A DNA stretch of 34,690 bases from PLGF01 sp052139695 (GTDB taxonomy: Bacteria; Verrucomicrobiota; Verrucomicrobiia; Limisphaerales; Palsa-1400), in NCBI GenBank assembly GCA_052139695.1, contig JBKQWF010000068.1:1-34690 (forward strand), written 5' to 3'. Below are positions 24,798-32,765 of the stretch, piece after piece (positions within the stretch are counted from its first letter, which is position 1; each line of letters begins with the position of its first letter). The notes under the pieces were generated by a model. The model searched no databases. It saw only the letters and a list, made by a program, of their open reading frames with translations, and was not told the DNA's origin. A program made the translations under genes and the position numbers.

Positions 24798-25328
24798 ATG
24801 GGCGCGCCATCATTAGCCAGTTTTAAGGGATTTGAACGGAAGCTTGTCGTTGGTGTGGGCGGCTTGGCTGTTTCCAACAACCAGAGCATGGTGCTGGCCA
24901 CCTATTCGCTCGGCTCTTGCATCGGTGTGACGATTTACGATCCGGTCGCCCGCGTCGGCGGCTTGCTCCATGCCATGCTCCCGGATTCCTCGATCAACAT
25001 GGCCAAAGCAACGGAACAACCCGCCATGTTTGTCGATACCGGCCTGCCCGCCTTGTTCCGCGCCGCTTATGAATTAAGCGTCCTCAAACACCGCGTTCAC
25101 ATTTGCGTGGCCGGTGGCGCTCAGTTCCTGGACAAAAGCGGCTACTTCAATATCGGCCAGCGTAATTACTCTTGTCTCATGGATGTGCTGCGCAAGCATG
25201 GATTGGTCATCAAAGCCGAGCAGGTTGGAGGCACCGTCAGCCGCACGGTCCATCTCAGCCTGGCTACTGGCGAAGTCAGGCTAAAAACCTCCGGTGAATC
25301 CGGCGAAACCGTCCTCTTTCGGAGTTGA
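24798..25328 (+). CDS. cheD: Chemoreceptor glutamine deamidase CheD
   Basis: A 176-residue CheD. It deamidates receptor Gln residues to Glu and in several bacteria binds the CheC/CheX-type phosphatase system. The catalytic triad is visible with family spacing: Thr35, Cys41 in YSLGSCIGV and His58 in GLLHAMLP (spacing 6 and 17, as for T21, C27 and H44 recalled for T. maritima CheD). I chose the ATG at 24798, 10 bases after the cheR stop, over an upstream frame that would overlap cheR by 59 bases. The downstream HDOD gene begins 2 bases after its stop. Its presence alongside cheX fits a CheD/CheX adaptation circuit. Confidence 0.95.
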   Translation: MGAPSLASFKGFERKLVVGVGGLAVSNNQSMVLATYSLGSCIGVTIYDPVARVGGLLHAMLPDSSINMAKATEQPAMFVDTGLPALFRAAYELSVLKHRVHICVAGGAQFLDKSGYFNIGQRNYSCLMDVLRKHGLVIKAEQVGGTVSRTVHLSLATGEVRLKTSGESGETVLFRS

Positions 25329-25330
25329 CC

Positions 25331-26173
25331 ATGCCCACACTCGACACCTATCTCCAACAAATTCGCACGCTTCCGCCGGCGCCGCGCGTGCTGGTCGAAT
25401 TGCTTCCCCTGCTCCGGGCCAACGACACGGACGCCGCCAAGATCGTTGAACTCATTGCCTACGATCCCGCCATGACAACGAAACTCCTTTGCCGATGCAA
25501 TAGCGTCGCCTTGGGCCTCGCCGAGCCGGTGGAAACGGTGGAAGACGCCATCACGCACCTGGGCTTCAACGAGGTTTACCGCCTCGTGGCCATGCTCGTC
25601 AGCCAATCGACCTTGGGGACGGCGCAAAAAGGCTACGGCATGGTCGCCGGGGATTTGTGGCGGCATTCCGCCGTCACGGCCTTCGCCTCCCGCTTTGTCG
25701 CCCAGTCTTTCGGCAGCGACGAAAACACGGCCTTCACGGCTGGATTGCTCCACGACATCGGCAAAATTCTTCTCAATTGGGCCTTGCTGGACGCTTATCC
25801 CGGCATTGCCGAAAAAATCCGCGATATGGGCTACTCCTTTTCAGCCGCGGAGAAAGAAGTGCTGGGCTTGGACCACGCCGAATTGGGCGGGCGAATCCTT
25901 TCCCACTGGTGTTTTCCGGAGAATCTAGTGCGGGCGGTCTGGCATCATCATGACCCGCTTCGCGCCCACCCGTGCGAGCGCCTGGCCGGGTATGTCCATC
26001 TGGGCGATATCATCGCCCACGCCCTGGGCATTGGGGATGGAATCAACTCGCACGCCGTGACCCCGTGCCCCGAAGTGCTCAACATGCTGGAAATCACCCC
26101 TAAAGATTTGGAGATCTTGATTCTCGAGACCGGAACAGCTTTGAAGGCGGCTGGCTGGATTCTGGAAGAATAA
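25331..26173 (+). CDS. HDOD domain protein within the che cluster
   Basis: A 280-residue HDOD protein, a degenerate relative of HD phosphohydrolases that often serves in signalling. The HDOD pattern is clear: LPPAPRVLVELLPLL at the start, IAYDPAMTTKLLCRCNS, then AITHLGFNEVYRLV. Further on GLLHDIGKIL keeps an intact His-Asp doublet, with His residues also in LWRHSAV, LDHAELGGRIL and HHHDP, so metal binding may persist. It starts 2 bases after cheD and ends 3 bases before cheB, so it is surely cotranscribed. Its role is unknown; HDOD proteins accompany chemotaxis and c-di-GMP systems in some bacteria. Confidence 0.9.
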   Translation: MPTLDTYLQQIRTLPPAPRVLVELLPLLRANDTDAAKIVELIAYDPAMTTKLLCRCNSVALGLAEPVETVEDAITHLGFNEVYRLVAMLVSQSTLGTAQKGYGMVAGDLWRHSAVTAFASRFVAQSFGSDENTAFTAGLLHDIGKILLNWALLDAYPGIAEKIRDMGYSFSAAEKEVLGLDHAELGGRILSHWCFPENLVRAVWHHHDPLRAHPCERLAGYVHLGDIIAHALGIGDGINSHAVTPCPEVLNMLEITPKDLEILILETGTALKAAGWILEE

Positions 26174-26176
26174 TTC

Positions 26177-27301
26177 ATGACTATGAAACCTATTCGTCTC
26201 TTGGTGGTCGATGATTCCGCGCTGGCGCGGCGCGCCATCGCGGCCAGCCTGGCCCCATTTCGAGAAATTGAGATCGTCGGCATGGCCTGCGATCCCTACG
26301 TGGCCCGCGACCAGATTCTCTCCCTGAACCCGGATGTCGTGACGCTCGATATTGAAATGCCACGCATGGATGGCCTGACGTTTCTGAAAGTGATCATGAA
26401 ACATCGCCCCATGCCCGTTATCATTATGAGCTCGCTGACCGTGGCCGGTTCGGTGAAGGCCATGGAAGCGCTGCAAATTGGAGCCGTCGATATCATGGAC
26501 AAGCCCACCTCCTATTCCGCCTCGCCCGACGGCACCCGGCTGGCCGAAAAAATTCGGGCGGCGGCTTGCGCGCGCATTGTCGCCGGCAACACGGAAGCGC
26601 CCGCCGCCAATCGCTCCTCTCAGGCCGCCAGTCCGCGCCCGGCGCGTTCGTTCCCGGCCCGCAAGATCATTCTCATTGGCGCCTCCACCGGTGGGACCGA
26701 AGCGATCAAAGTGATTCTGACTGCCTTGCGCGGAGATTTGCCGGGAATCTGCATCGTGCAGCATATTCCAGCTTTCTTTTCCAAGGCCTTCGCCGATCGG
26801 CTCAATGAAATCTGCCAGCTCGAGGTGCGCGAAGCCAAAACGGGAGATACGGTCGCGCCAGGCTTGGCCCTGATTGCTCCCGGCGGCTACCACATGCTTC
26901 TCAAGTGGGACGGCAGCCGCTACCGCATCGAACTCAACCAGGGTCCGGCCGTGCATTTTCAACGACCGGCCGTGGACATTCTTTTTGACTCCGCCGTCCG
27001 GGCGGGCGCAGCCTCCCATGCCGTCGCCGCTCTCTTGACCGGCATGGGCGCCGACGGCGCGGCCGGCTTGCTGCAACTGCGCGAGGCTGGGGCCACAACC
27101 ATCGCCCAGAACGAGCAGTCTTGTGTTGTTTTCGGAATGCCGCGGGAAGCCATCCGCCTCGGCGCCGCCCAAAAAGTCCTCCCGCTCCAGCAAATCGCCG
27201 CTTTCCTTGAAACTGTCGTTTCCAACCAAGCCGCCCCACGCCCGCTCGCCCCTGGCAGCGGCCGCACCAACGTTGTTCCGGCCAGCCGGGGGCTGCCATA
27301 G
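26177..27301 (+). CDS. cheB: Receptor methylesterase/response regulator CheB
   Basis: A 374-residue CheB. The receiver domain has LLVVDDS, phosphoacceptor Asp58 in VVTLDIEMPRMDG and a Lys in IMDKPT. After a linker of about 40 residues the methylesterase domain carries the triad Ser170 (IGASTGGTEAI), His196 (VQHIPAFF) and Asp293 (GMGADGAAG). It removes methyl groups from receptors and also deamidates Gln; phosphorylation by CheA activates it. The last 25 or so residues are a Pro/Ala-rich tail. It lies in the same unit as cheR and cheD, giving a complete adaptation module. Confidence 0.97.
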   Translation: MTMKPIRLLVVDDSALARRAIAASLAPFREIEIVGMACDPYVARDQILSLNPDVVTLDIEMPRMDGLTFLKVIMKHRPMPVIIMSSLTVAGSVKAMEALQIGAVDIMDKPTSYSASPDGTRLAEKIRAAACARIVAGNTEAPAANRSSQAASPRPARSFPARKIILIGASTGGTEAIKVILTALRGDLPGICIVQHIPAFFSKAFADRLNEICQLEVREAKTGDTVAPGLALIAPGGYHMLLKWDGSRYRIELNQGPAVHFQRPAVDILFDSAVRAGAASHAVAALLTGMGADGAAGLLQLREAGATTIAQNEQSCVVFGMPREAIRLGAAQKVLPLQQIAAFLETVVSNQAAPRPLAPGSGRTNVVPASRGLP

Positions 27302-27322
27302 ATCACTCAACGACTCAACCCT

Positions 27323-27814
27323 ATGACAATCGAAATCGCACAAATGGAACAGCTGACCGGCCAAGCGGTCCAGGATGTTTTCCGCAACATGCTCTCCTTG
27401 GAGATCACCCCGGAGCCGCCGGTCGTGGCGTCGGAAGAAGACGATAAGATACAGATCATTGGCTCCGTTGGCTTTGTCGGCGATGCCACCGGCATCATTT
27501 GCATCTATACGGACGTCAAGCTGGCCATCACCATTACCAGCCGCATGTTGGGCATCGCCGAGTCCGAAGTGGACAGCGATGAAATGGTCAACGACGCCAT
27601 TGGCGAATTGAGCAACATGGTCGCCGGCTTCGTGAAATCTCATCTCTGCGATGGCGGCCTGCCCTGCGTCCTCACCATTCCCTCGATTGTCCGCGGGCAA
27701 AAACTGAGCGTGGAGGGCTCCGGGGACATTACCCGCCACGTCATCGGATTCAAGAACTGCCAGTATCATTTCAGCGTCGAAATCCTTTTGAAACAACCTT
27801 CCCAATCACAATAG
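27323..27814 (+). CDS. cheX: CheX-type chemotaxis phosphatase
   Basis: A 163-residue protein of the CheC/CheX/FliY phosphatase family, which dephosphorylates CheY-like receivers. The family active-site motif E-x2-N is present once, as Glu95 and Asn98 in DAIGELSNMVAGFVKSHL; CheX has one such site per chain and works as a dimer, whereas CheC has two. The N-terminal part has a beta-sheet pattern (IQIIGSVGFVGDATGIICIY). No CheZ is seen, so CheX is the likely off-switch here. It stands 2 bases before the receiver/STAS gene, whose first receiver is a probable substrate. Confidence 0.9.
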   Translation: MTIEIAQMEQLTGQAVQDVFRNMLSLEITPEPPVVASEEDDKIQIIGSVGFVGDATGIICIYTDVKLAITITSRMLGIAESEVDSDEMVNDAIGELSNMVAGFVKSHLCDGGLPCVLTIPSIVRGQKLSVEGSGDITRHVIGFKNCQYHFSVEILLKQPSQSQ

Positions 27815-27816
27815 TT

Positions 27817-28941
27817 ATGAGTAGCACTAAAATTCTTACCGTGGATGACAGCAAGACGATCCGCCTGATTGTCGCCAAAGCGTTCAAAGCTTACGATTGC
27901 GTCATTCTTGAGGCCGACAATGGCGTCGTTGGCTTGGCCGTCGCCAGCCGCGAAAAGCCGGACATCATCCTTCTTGACTATACCATGCCCGTGATGGACG
28001 GCTTCGAGGTGCTGGCCCGGCTCAGATCCGACCCCCAGCTCAAAGCCACCCCCGTCATCATGCTGACCGCGGAAGCCGGGCGCGAGACCGTCATCAAAAT
28101 CGCCAAGCTCGGCGTGCGGGACTATCTCATTAAACCGTTCAAGGCGGATCTGGTGGTCGAACGGGTGGGCCGCGTTGTCACTCTCAATGTCAAAGCCAGC
28201 AAGCAAGTGATCAAACGGTACGACGATCCCATCAATATCCTCCTGGTGGACGACAAACCCGCCATTGCCGCGCAAATCCGCACCCTCTTGGCCGATACGC
28301 CCTGGCAGATCACGACCGCCGATCAGCCAGGCCAGGCGCTGGATATCTGCATGGAGAAGGGAATCGACATCGTTCTCACCAGCCTCTCCCTCCCAAACGA
28401 CGGCGGTTACATGCTCTTTCAGAATCTGCGGGGCTATAACGGCACCAGCGCGATTCCCATTATTGGCCTCTGTATCAAGACCGCCGTGGAAGAACAGACC
28501 CGCGCTCAACAAACCGGCTTCAGCAGCGTCGTCACCAAACCGATCGACCCCGACGACCTCAAGGCCAAGATTACCCGGGCGCTGAAATTGGAGACTTCCT
28601 ATAAATATTTTCAACAGCGCGAAGGCTGGCTGGCGCTGACCTTGCCCAAGGACGTACATCCGGAGGTCATCCAGGATGTCTCCAAGCGGCTGGATGAACA
28701 ACTTGCCGCCACCGTTGAAGCCGGCGGCAGCCGGGTTCTCATTGATTTGACTAAGTTGGAGTCAGCTTCCCTCCCCACGATTGAATTAGTCCTCAATGCC
28801 ATCCAATCCTGTTGCAAACTCTCTCTTAAATACGCCATCGTTGGCACCGAGAACATTACTCACCAGTGCCGCGGTTATGAAGAGACCCAATCCTGCGTGT
28901 TCGCGAGTGGAACCGATGAAGCCCTGGCGCTTTTGAAGTAG
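27817..28941 (+). CDS. Receiver / pseudo-receiver / STAS-like response regulator
   Basis: A 374-residue three-domain protein. Receiver 1 (about 4-125) is complete: LTVDDS, Asp54 in ILLDYTMP, Thr84, and Lys106 in YLIKPF. Receiver 2 (about 138-258) keeps LLVDD and VVTKPI, but the phosphoacceptor position is Ser189 (DIVLTSLSLP), so it cannot be phosphorylated in the normal way. The last 105 residues look like a STAS domain (WLALTLPKDV, then VLIDLTKLESASLPTIELVL and KYAIVGT). It starts 2 bases after cheX and precedes fliG. No stand-alone CheY exists in the locus, so this may be the response regulator that carries the signal to the switch. Confidence 0.88.
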   Translation: MSSTKILTVDDSKTIRLIVAKAFKAYDCVILEADNGVVGLAVASREKPDIILLDYTMPVMDGFEVLARLRSDPQLKATPVIMLTAEAGRETVIKIAKLGVRDYLIKPFKADLVVERVGRVVTLNVKASKQVIKRYDDPINILLVDDKPAIAAQIRTLLADTPWQITTADQPGQALDICMEKGIDIVLTSLSLPNDGGYMLFQNLRGYNGTSAIPIIGLCIKTAVEEQTRAQQTGFSSVVTKPIDPDDLKAKITRALKLETSYKYFQQREGWLALTLPKDVHPEVIQDVSKRLDEQLAATVEAGGSRVLIDLTKLESASLPTIELVLNAIQSCCKLSLKYAIVGTENITHQCRGYEETQSCVFASGTDEALALLK

Positions 28942-28983
28942 CCCGGCCACCGCCGGTGGGTCCGACGATCCAGAGGAAAGTAT

Positions 28984-30057
28984 ATGATGATGAGTGCGAA
29001 AACGAAACCAGGCGAAAGCGGCCAAGGCAATGGCAATAGTAACGCCGAAGTGGAACTGGCTTCCTTCAGCAAAGTGCAGAAACTGGCGCGCCTCCTCCTC
29101 ATGCTCAATTCCGAAAATGCCACCCAAATCCTCAAGCAACTGGATGAACAGGAATTGGAAGTCGTTTCCTCGGAAATGTTGAAAGTCGAATCGATCAACG
29201 CAGAGGTCCAGGAACTCATTTTGCAGGAATTTTCTCCCGTGGCGCTGGACGCGGCCACTGCCATTCCAGGCGGCATCAATCGCATCCAACGGTTGCTCGA
29301 TCAATCCGTGGGGCTCTTGCGCGCCTCCGACATTATTGGACGCGTTTCGCCCTTGCGCGCTCCGGTCGCCGCCATGCAGCAAATCGTCGATATGGAGCCG
29401 CGCAGCCTCTTCAACCTCGTGCGCCACGAGCAGGTCCAGACCATTGCCCTCGTCGCCAGCTATCTCCCTGATGAAAAGGCCTCCGCCTTGCTCTCTTTGA
29501 TGCGGCCGGAATTGCGGGAGCAGGTCGTGGAACGCCTCGCCACTTTGGCCCCAACGTCAATCGAAGTGCTGGAAAGCGTCGCGGAAGCTCTGCAGGCCAA
29601 GGCTGGGGCCGGTCGCGCCCGCGGCCTCAACCAGACGGGCGGCGTCAAGGCCGCCGCCAGGATCCTCAACGCGTTGCCCAAAGACGTCAGCAAGACCGTG
29701 CTGATTGGCCTCCGTGAGCGCAATCGGGAGTTGGCGGATGCCATTTCCCAAAAAATGTTCACCTTTGAAGAGCTCGAGCAGCTCGACGCCAAGAGCCTGC
29801 AAAAAATCATGGGTGTGGTCGATGTCCAGACCCTGGCGGTGGCCCTCAAGACGGCCCAAGAGTCGCTCAAGACCAAATTGCTCTCCTGCATTTCCAAGCG
29901 CGCGGCACAAAACGTGCTGGAAGAAATCAGTTTTATGGGACCGCGCAAACTCAGCGAAGTCGAAGCTGCTCGTGCGGCGATCATCGAAATCGTCAAAAAT
30001 CTCGATGCCGAAGGCGAAATCGAACTGGATACCACCCGGCAAGGCTCGCGCCACTAA
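28984..30057 (+). CDS. fliG: Flagellar motor switch protein FliG
   Basis: A 357-residue FliG, the C-ring protein that meets the stator. The N-domain (about 28-110) has KLARLLLMLNSENATQILKQL, the part that binds FliF in flagella. The middle domain has RHEQVQTIALVASYL, the EHPQTIA-type motif for FliM contact. The C-domain has KMFTFEELEQLD and the torque helix. Residues Lys289, Arg306, Glu313, Glu314 and Lys322 align with the E. coli charges K264, R281, D288, D289 and R297, all conserved in sign. AGAGGAAAG precedes three consecutive in-frame ATG codons, so the exact start may shift by up to two residues. No fliF lies upstream. Confidence 0.93.
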   Translation: MMMSAKTKPGESGQGNGNSNAEVELASFSKVQKLARLLLMLNSENATQILKQLDEQELEVVSSEMLKVESINAEVQELILQEFSPVALDAATAIPGGINRIQRLLDQSVGLLRASDIIGRVSPLRAPVAAMQQIVDMEPRSLFNLVRHEQVQTIALVASYLPDEKASALLSLMRPELREQVVERLATLAPTSIEVLESVAEALQAKAGAGRARGLNQTGGVKAAARILNALPKDVSKTVLIGLRERNRELADAISQKMFTFEELEQLDAKSLQKIMGVVDVQTLAVALKTAQESLKTKLLSCISKRAAQNVLEEISFMGPRKLSEVEAARAAIIEIVKNLDAEGEIELDTTRQGSRH

Positions 30058-30075
30058 CCCTTACTGCTTATACCC

Positions 30076-31080
30076 ATGTCAGCAACCTTGTCAGACACGG
30101 TTTCGCAATCCGAGATTGAGAATCTGCTCGCCCAGGTCGGCAACGAGGAAGCAGCCGCCGCCCCCCCGCCCGCTTTTACGGCGGCAAAATCAGAAAAGAG
30201 CGAGAGCGCTCACCGCCACGAATTCCCGCAGTTGTCTCTCTTTTCCCCCGCGGAATTGCGCAAGCTCCGCCTGCGCCACGATGACTTCATCCTCGCCCTG
30301 GCCGCGCGCCTTTCCATCCGCTTTGGCATGGAAGTGGGCATTCAAATGTCCAAATTGGAGACAGCGTCCTTTAAGAGTTTCAGTGATTCCCTGGCCAATC
30401 CTACCCACCTCACCATTCTCAAGCTCGACCCGCTGGTCGGCCATTGCGTGCTCGACCTTCCCCTGCGCCTGGGCTTGTGCCTGGTGGAACGCGAGCTGGG
30501 CGGAGCGGGCCTCTGGCGCGACGAACCAAGAGAATTGACCAAAATGGAAGCTACCTTGCTCTCCAAAGTGATCGATAACATCCTCTCTGAATGGTGCATC
30601 GTCTGGCGCGATTTGCTCGACCTTCGTCCTTCCCAGGTGGGTTCGGAGAGTAATAGCCGTTTTTTGGACACTTGCCCTCCAGAGACCATGCTCCTGGTCC
30701 TCGGCATCGAACTCCGCTTCGGACAAATCGCCGAAACGATGCAATTCGGCTTGCCCTGCCCCATGCTGGAGCCTCTGCTGACCAAGCTCAACGCTTCGAC
30801 TGACCGGGTGAAAAAAACCGCCGTGGCCAAGCCTGCCGCGCCGCCCAATTGGAATCCCATGCTGGATGAAATGGAAATGAAACTGACGGCGGAATTGCCT
30901 CCGGCCACCCTCGCCGCCAGCCAGCTTGGGGCATTGAAACCGGGAGATTTAATTCCGTTGACCGGCGAAATGGTCAATCAGGTGAAACTGCTTTTCGAGG
31001 GCACGCCTAAGTTTCTCGGCGCGTTGGGCTCGCAGAACGATCACTGGGCCGTCAAGATCGACGGCGTGGTTAAAAAATAA
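30076..31080 (+). CDS. fliM: Flagellar motor switch protein FliM
   Basis: A 334-residue FliM. The N-terminal VSQSEIENLLAQV (9-21) fits the LSQxEIDxLL-type peptide to which phosphorylated CheY binds. A Pro/Ala linker follows. The CheC-like middle domain has LDLPLRLGLCLVERELGGAGLW with the FliG-binding GGxG, then ELTKMEATLLSKVIDNIL and PPETMLLVLGIELRFGQ. The C-terminal SpoA (FliN-like) domain has LKPGDLIPL and GTPKFLGALG. It lies 18 bases after fliG and 11 before fliN. The retained N-terminal peptide suggests it still receives a receiver-protein signal. Confidence 0.92.
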   Translation: MSATLSDTVSQSEIENLLAQVGNEEAAAAPPPAFTAAKSEKSESAHRHEFPQLSLFSPAELRKLRLRHDDFILALAARLSIRFGMEVGIQMSKLETASFKSFSDSLANPTHLTILKLDPLVGHCVLDLPLRLGLCLVERELGGAGLWRDEPRELTKMEATLLSKVIDNILSEWCIVWRDLLDLRPSQVGSESNSRFLDTCPPETMLLVLGIELRFGQIAETMQFGLPCPMLEPLLTKLNASTDRVKKTAVAKPAAPPNWNPMLDEMEMKLTAELPPATLAASQLGALKPGDLIPLTGEMVNQVKLLFEGTPKFLGALGSQNDHWAVKIDGVVKK

Positions 31081-31091
31081 GGCCCTGATAT

Positions 31092-31352
31092 ATGGATCTA
31101 TCCACCCCCAACCTTAACCTGGTCCTCGATGTTCCTCTCAAACTCAGGATTGTGGTCGGCTCCTGCAACCAATCGTCGCAGAGCCTGCTCCGTCTCGGAC
31201 CCGGTTCGGTGGTGGCGTTGGACCGCGAGCCTCGCGGTCAAATCAGCCTCTTTGTCGGACAGAAATTGGTGGCCCGCGGCGAAATTATCATGACCGACGG
31301 CGGCCCCGCCATCAAGGTGACGGAGACCGAGCCCGGCAACCCGCTGAACTGA
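31092..31352 (+). CDS. fliN: Flagellar motor switch protein FliN
   Basis: An 86-residue SpoA-domain protein. The pattern VLDVPLKLRIVVGSC, LLRLGPGSVVALDREPRGQISLFVGQKLVARGEIIM and a short acidic C-terminus match FliN, which forms the bottom of the C-ring with FliM. It is near the minimal SpoA size, lacking the N-terminal extension of enterobacterial FliN. It is the last gene of the unit; 79 bases with no clear terminator separate it from the Rrf2 regulator. Confidence 0.92.
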   Translation: MDLSTPNLNLVLDVPLKLRIVVGSCNQSSQSLLRLGPGSVVALDREPRGQISLFVGQKLVARGEIIMTDGGPAIKVTETEPGNPLN

Positions 31353-31431
31353 TTTAAGCCACGAAGTTTTCCGCGGCTCCAGTGCTCATTTTGGTTGGAC
31401 GAGCCGGGACAGAGAAGGCAGGTTATGGCCT

Positions 31432-31851
31432 TTGAAACTCTCGGTTAAAAGTGATTATGCGGCCCGGGCGGTGCTGTGGCTCTCGCAGCATTACCACGAG
31501 AACGCGGCCCGGACGGTTGAGGAAATGGCTTCCGCCCAGGGCATCCCGCCCAATTATTTGGTGCAGATTCTCATTGAACTGAAATCGGCCAACATCGTCA
31601 AAAGCCAGCGGGGGAAACAAGGCGGCTATCTCCTGGCCCGCCCGCCGGCAAAAATTACCTTTGGCGACATCTTGCGCTGTATTCATGGGGAGGTTTTTGA
31701 CTCGCCCGGACTAAACGATCCGCAAAGCCCCGCCGAACTCCGCCAGGCATGGCGGCAATTGCGCGAGGCTGTGAGTAACACGGCGGACGCCCTTACCTTT
31801 CAGCAACTGCTCGAAGCCGGCGCGGAAAAGAGCAAGATGTACTATATTTGA
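31432..31851 (+). CDS. Rrf2-family transcriptional regulator
   Basis: A 139-residue winged-helix regulator. MKLSVKSDYAARAVLWLS is the classic Rrf2 opening, and ASAQGIPPNYLVQILIELKSANIVKSQRGKQGGYLLA contains the recognition helix and wing. IscR/NsrR-type members bind a [Fe-S] cluster through three Cys, but this protein has only one Cys (in LRCIHGE), so a cluster is unlikely and the signal is unknown. The start is a TTG at 31432; an ATG 7 bases earlier is out of frame. It lies just after fliN and converges on the HAD gene, with 9 bases between their stops. Confidence 0.9.
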   Translation: MKLSVKSDYAARAVLWLSQHYHENAARTVEEMASAQGIPPNYLVQILIELKSANIVKSQRGKQGGYLLARPPAKITFGDILRCIHGEVFDSPGLNDPQSPAELRQAWRQLREAVSNTADALTFQQLLEAGAEKSKMYYI

Positions 31852-31860
31852 CTCCGCGCT

Positions 31861-32751
31861 TTATGCGGGATGCGCCTGCCACGGCGGGGTGGCGGGCAGG
31901 CTGGCGTCGAATTCTTCGCAGAGCTGCTTCTCGTAATCGCCCGCGAATTTTCCGGCGAAGAACCGCTGCAGCCCTTCCTCCCGCAGCCGCTGCCACGATT
32001 GCTCCTCATGGCCGGGCACAACGGGAAAGAAAAGGACGTGGTTGGATTTGGCGGCTTTGAAATCGCCGGGAGCATCGCCAATCATCAGGATGTTCTCCGG
32101 CGGATACTTGCCGGCGGCGGCAAATTTCAAATGCTCGGTTTTGGATCCCATCTCCTGGCCGGCAATGAGCCTCACGCATGAGTCAATATTATGTTCAACC
32201 CATTCCCGCCGCAGCGCCTCCCCCGGCGTTTGCGAAATGACCATGGTATCGGCTTGCGCCATCATCAGGTCCAGGCACGGCCGGACCGGCGGAAACGGCG
32301 GTACGCCTTGCACAATCTCGGCAATGGCCGCGTTGACCGCTTTGGACCAGGCCAGCACGGGCGCCAGCGCCGCCCGGCCCGCCTCAACGGCGGCGGCCAG
32401 CGAGTCGTTGCTCAGTTTGCCTTCATGCGCCAGCCACTCGTCCAGCGGATCGGTGTCGAAAATCGCCACGCGCCGGGCCATCACTTCCGGACGGCAGCGC
32501 AGGAACTTGAGGCTGGCGCTGAGGGCCAGGAAGCGGTTGCAGCCCCGTGTTTTCGAATAGAGATTGACGAATTCCCAGGTCTGCCGGGCATATTTGCTCG
32601 CCGCCTGGAGGTGGAAATGCTGGATGAACATGGGGCAGAAGCATTCCTTCTGCTTGACTTCCATTGAATCAAAAACGCAGCCGTCGGAATCGATGCCGAT
32701 AAAGAATTCTTTCAACGGCGTGAAGTCGCGGAGGGGTTGGGCGAGGTCCAT
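31861..32751 (-). CDS. HAD-superfamily hydrolase
   Basis: A 296-residue haloacid-dehalogenase-type hydrolase, probably a phosphatase. Motif I is DSDGCVFD with nucleophile Asp21 and acid Asp23. Motif II is the Ser in VISQTPGE, motif III a Lys in GSKTEHLK, and motif IV is IGDAPGD. A helical cap of about 130 residues sits between motifs I and II, which usually means a small-molecule substrate. It follows gnd on the same strand with a 14-base gap, so it may act on a sugar phosphate of the pentose phosphate route. The substrate is not deducible. Confidence 0.85.
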   Translation of the reverse strand: MDLAQPLRDFTPLKEFFIGIDSDGCVFDSMEVKQKECFCPMFIQHFHLQAASKYARQTWEFVNLYSKTRGCNRFLALSASLKFLRCRPEVMARRVAIFDTDPLDEWLAHEGKLSNDSLAAAVEAGRAALAPVLAWSKAVNAAIAEIVQGVPPFPPVRPCLDLMMAQADTMVISQTPGEALRREWVEHNIDSCVRLIAGQEMGSKTEHLKFAAAGKYPPENILMIGDAPGDFKAAKSNHVLFFPVVPGHEEQSWQRLREEGLQRFFAGKFAGDYEKQLCEEFDASLPATPPWQAHPA

Positions 32752-32765
32752 GGGCGCGGTCCAGG

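Noticed and set aside
25925..27805. 626-residue minus-strand open frame opposite cheB and cheX
   Set aside because: It is antisense to two clear genes, with low-complexity Gly/Asp/His-rich sequence and no domain.
28942..28983. Short CCACC-GCC-GGTGG hairpin before fliG as a terminator
   Set aside because: The stem is only 5 bp with no T-tract, and an AGAGGAAAG ribosome-binding site follows, so fliG is more likely cotranscribed.
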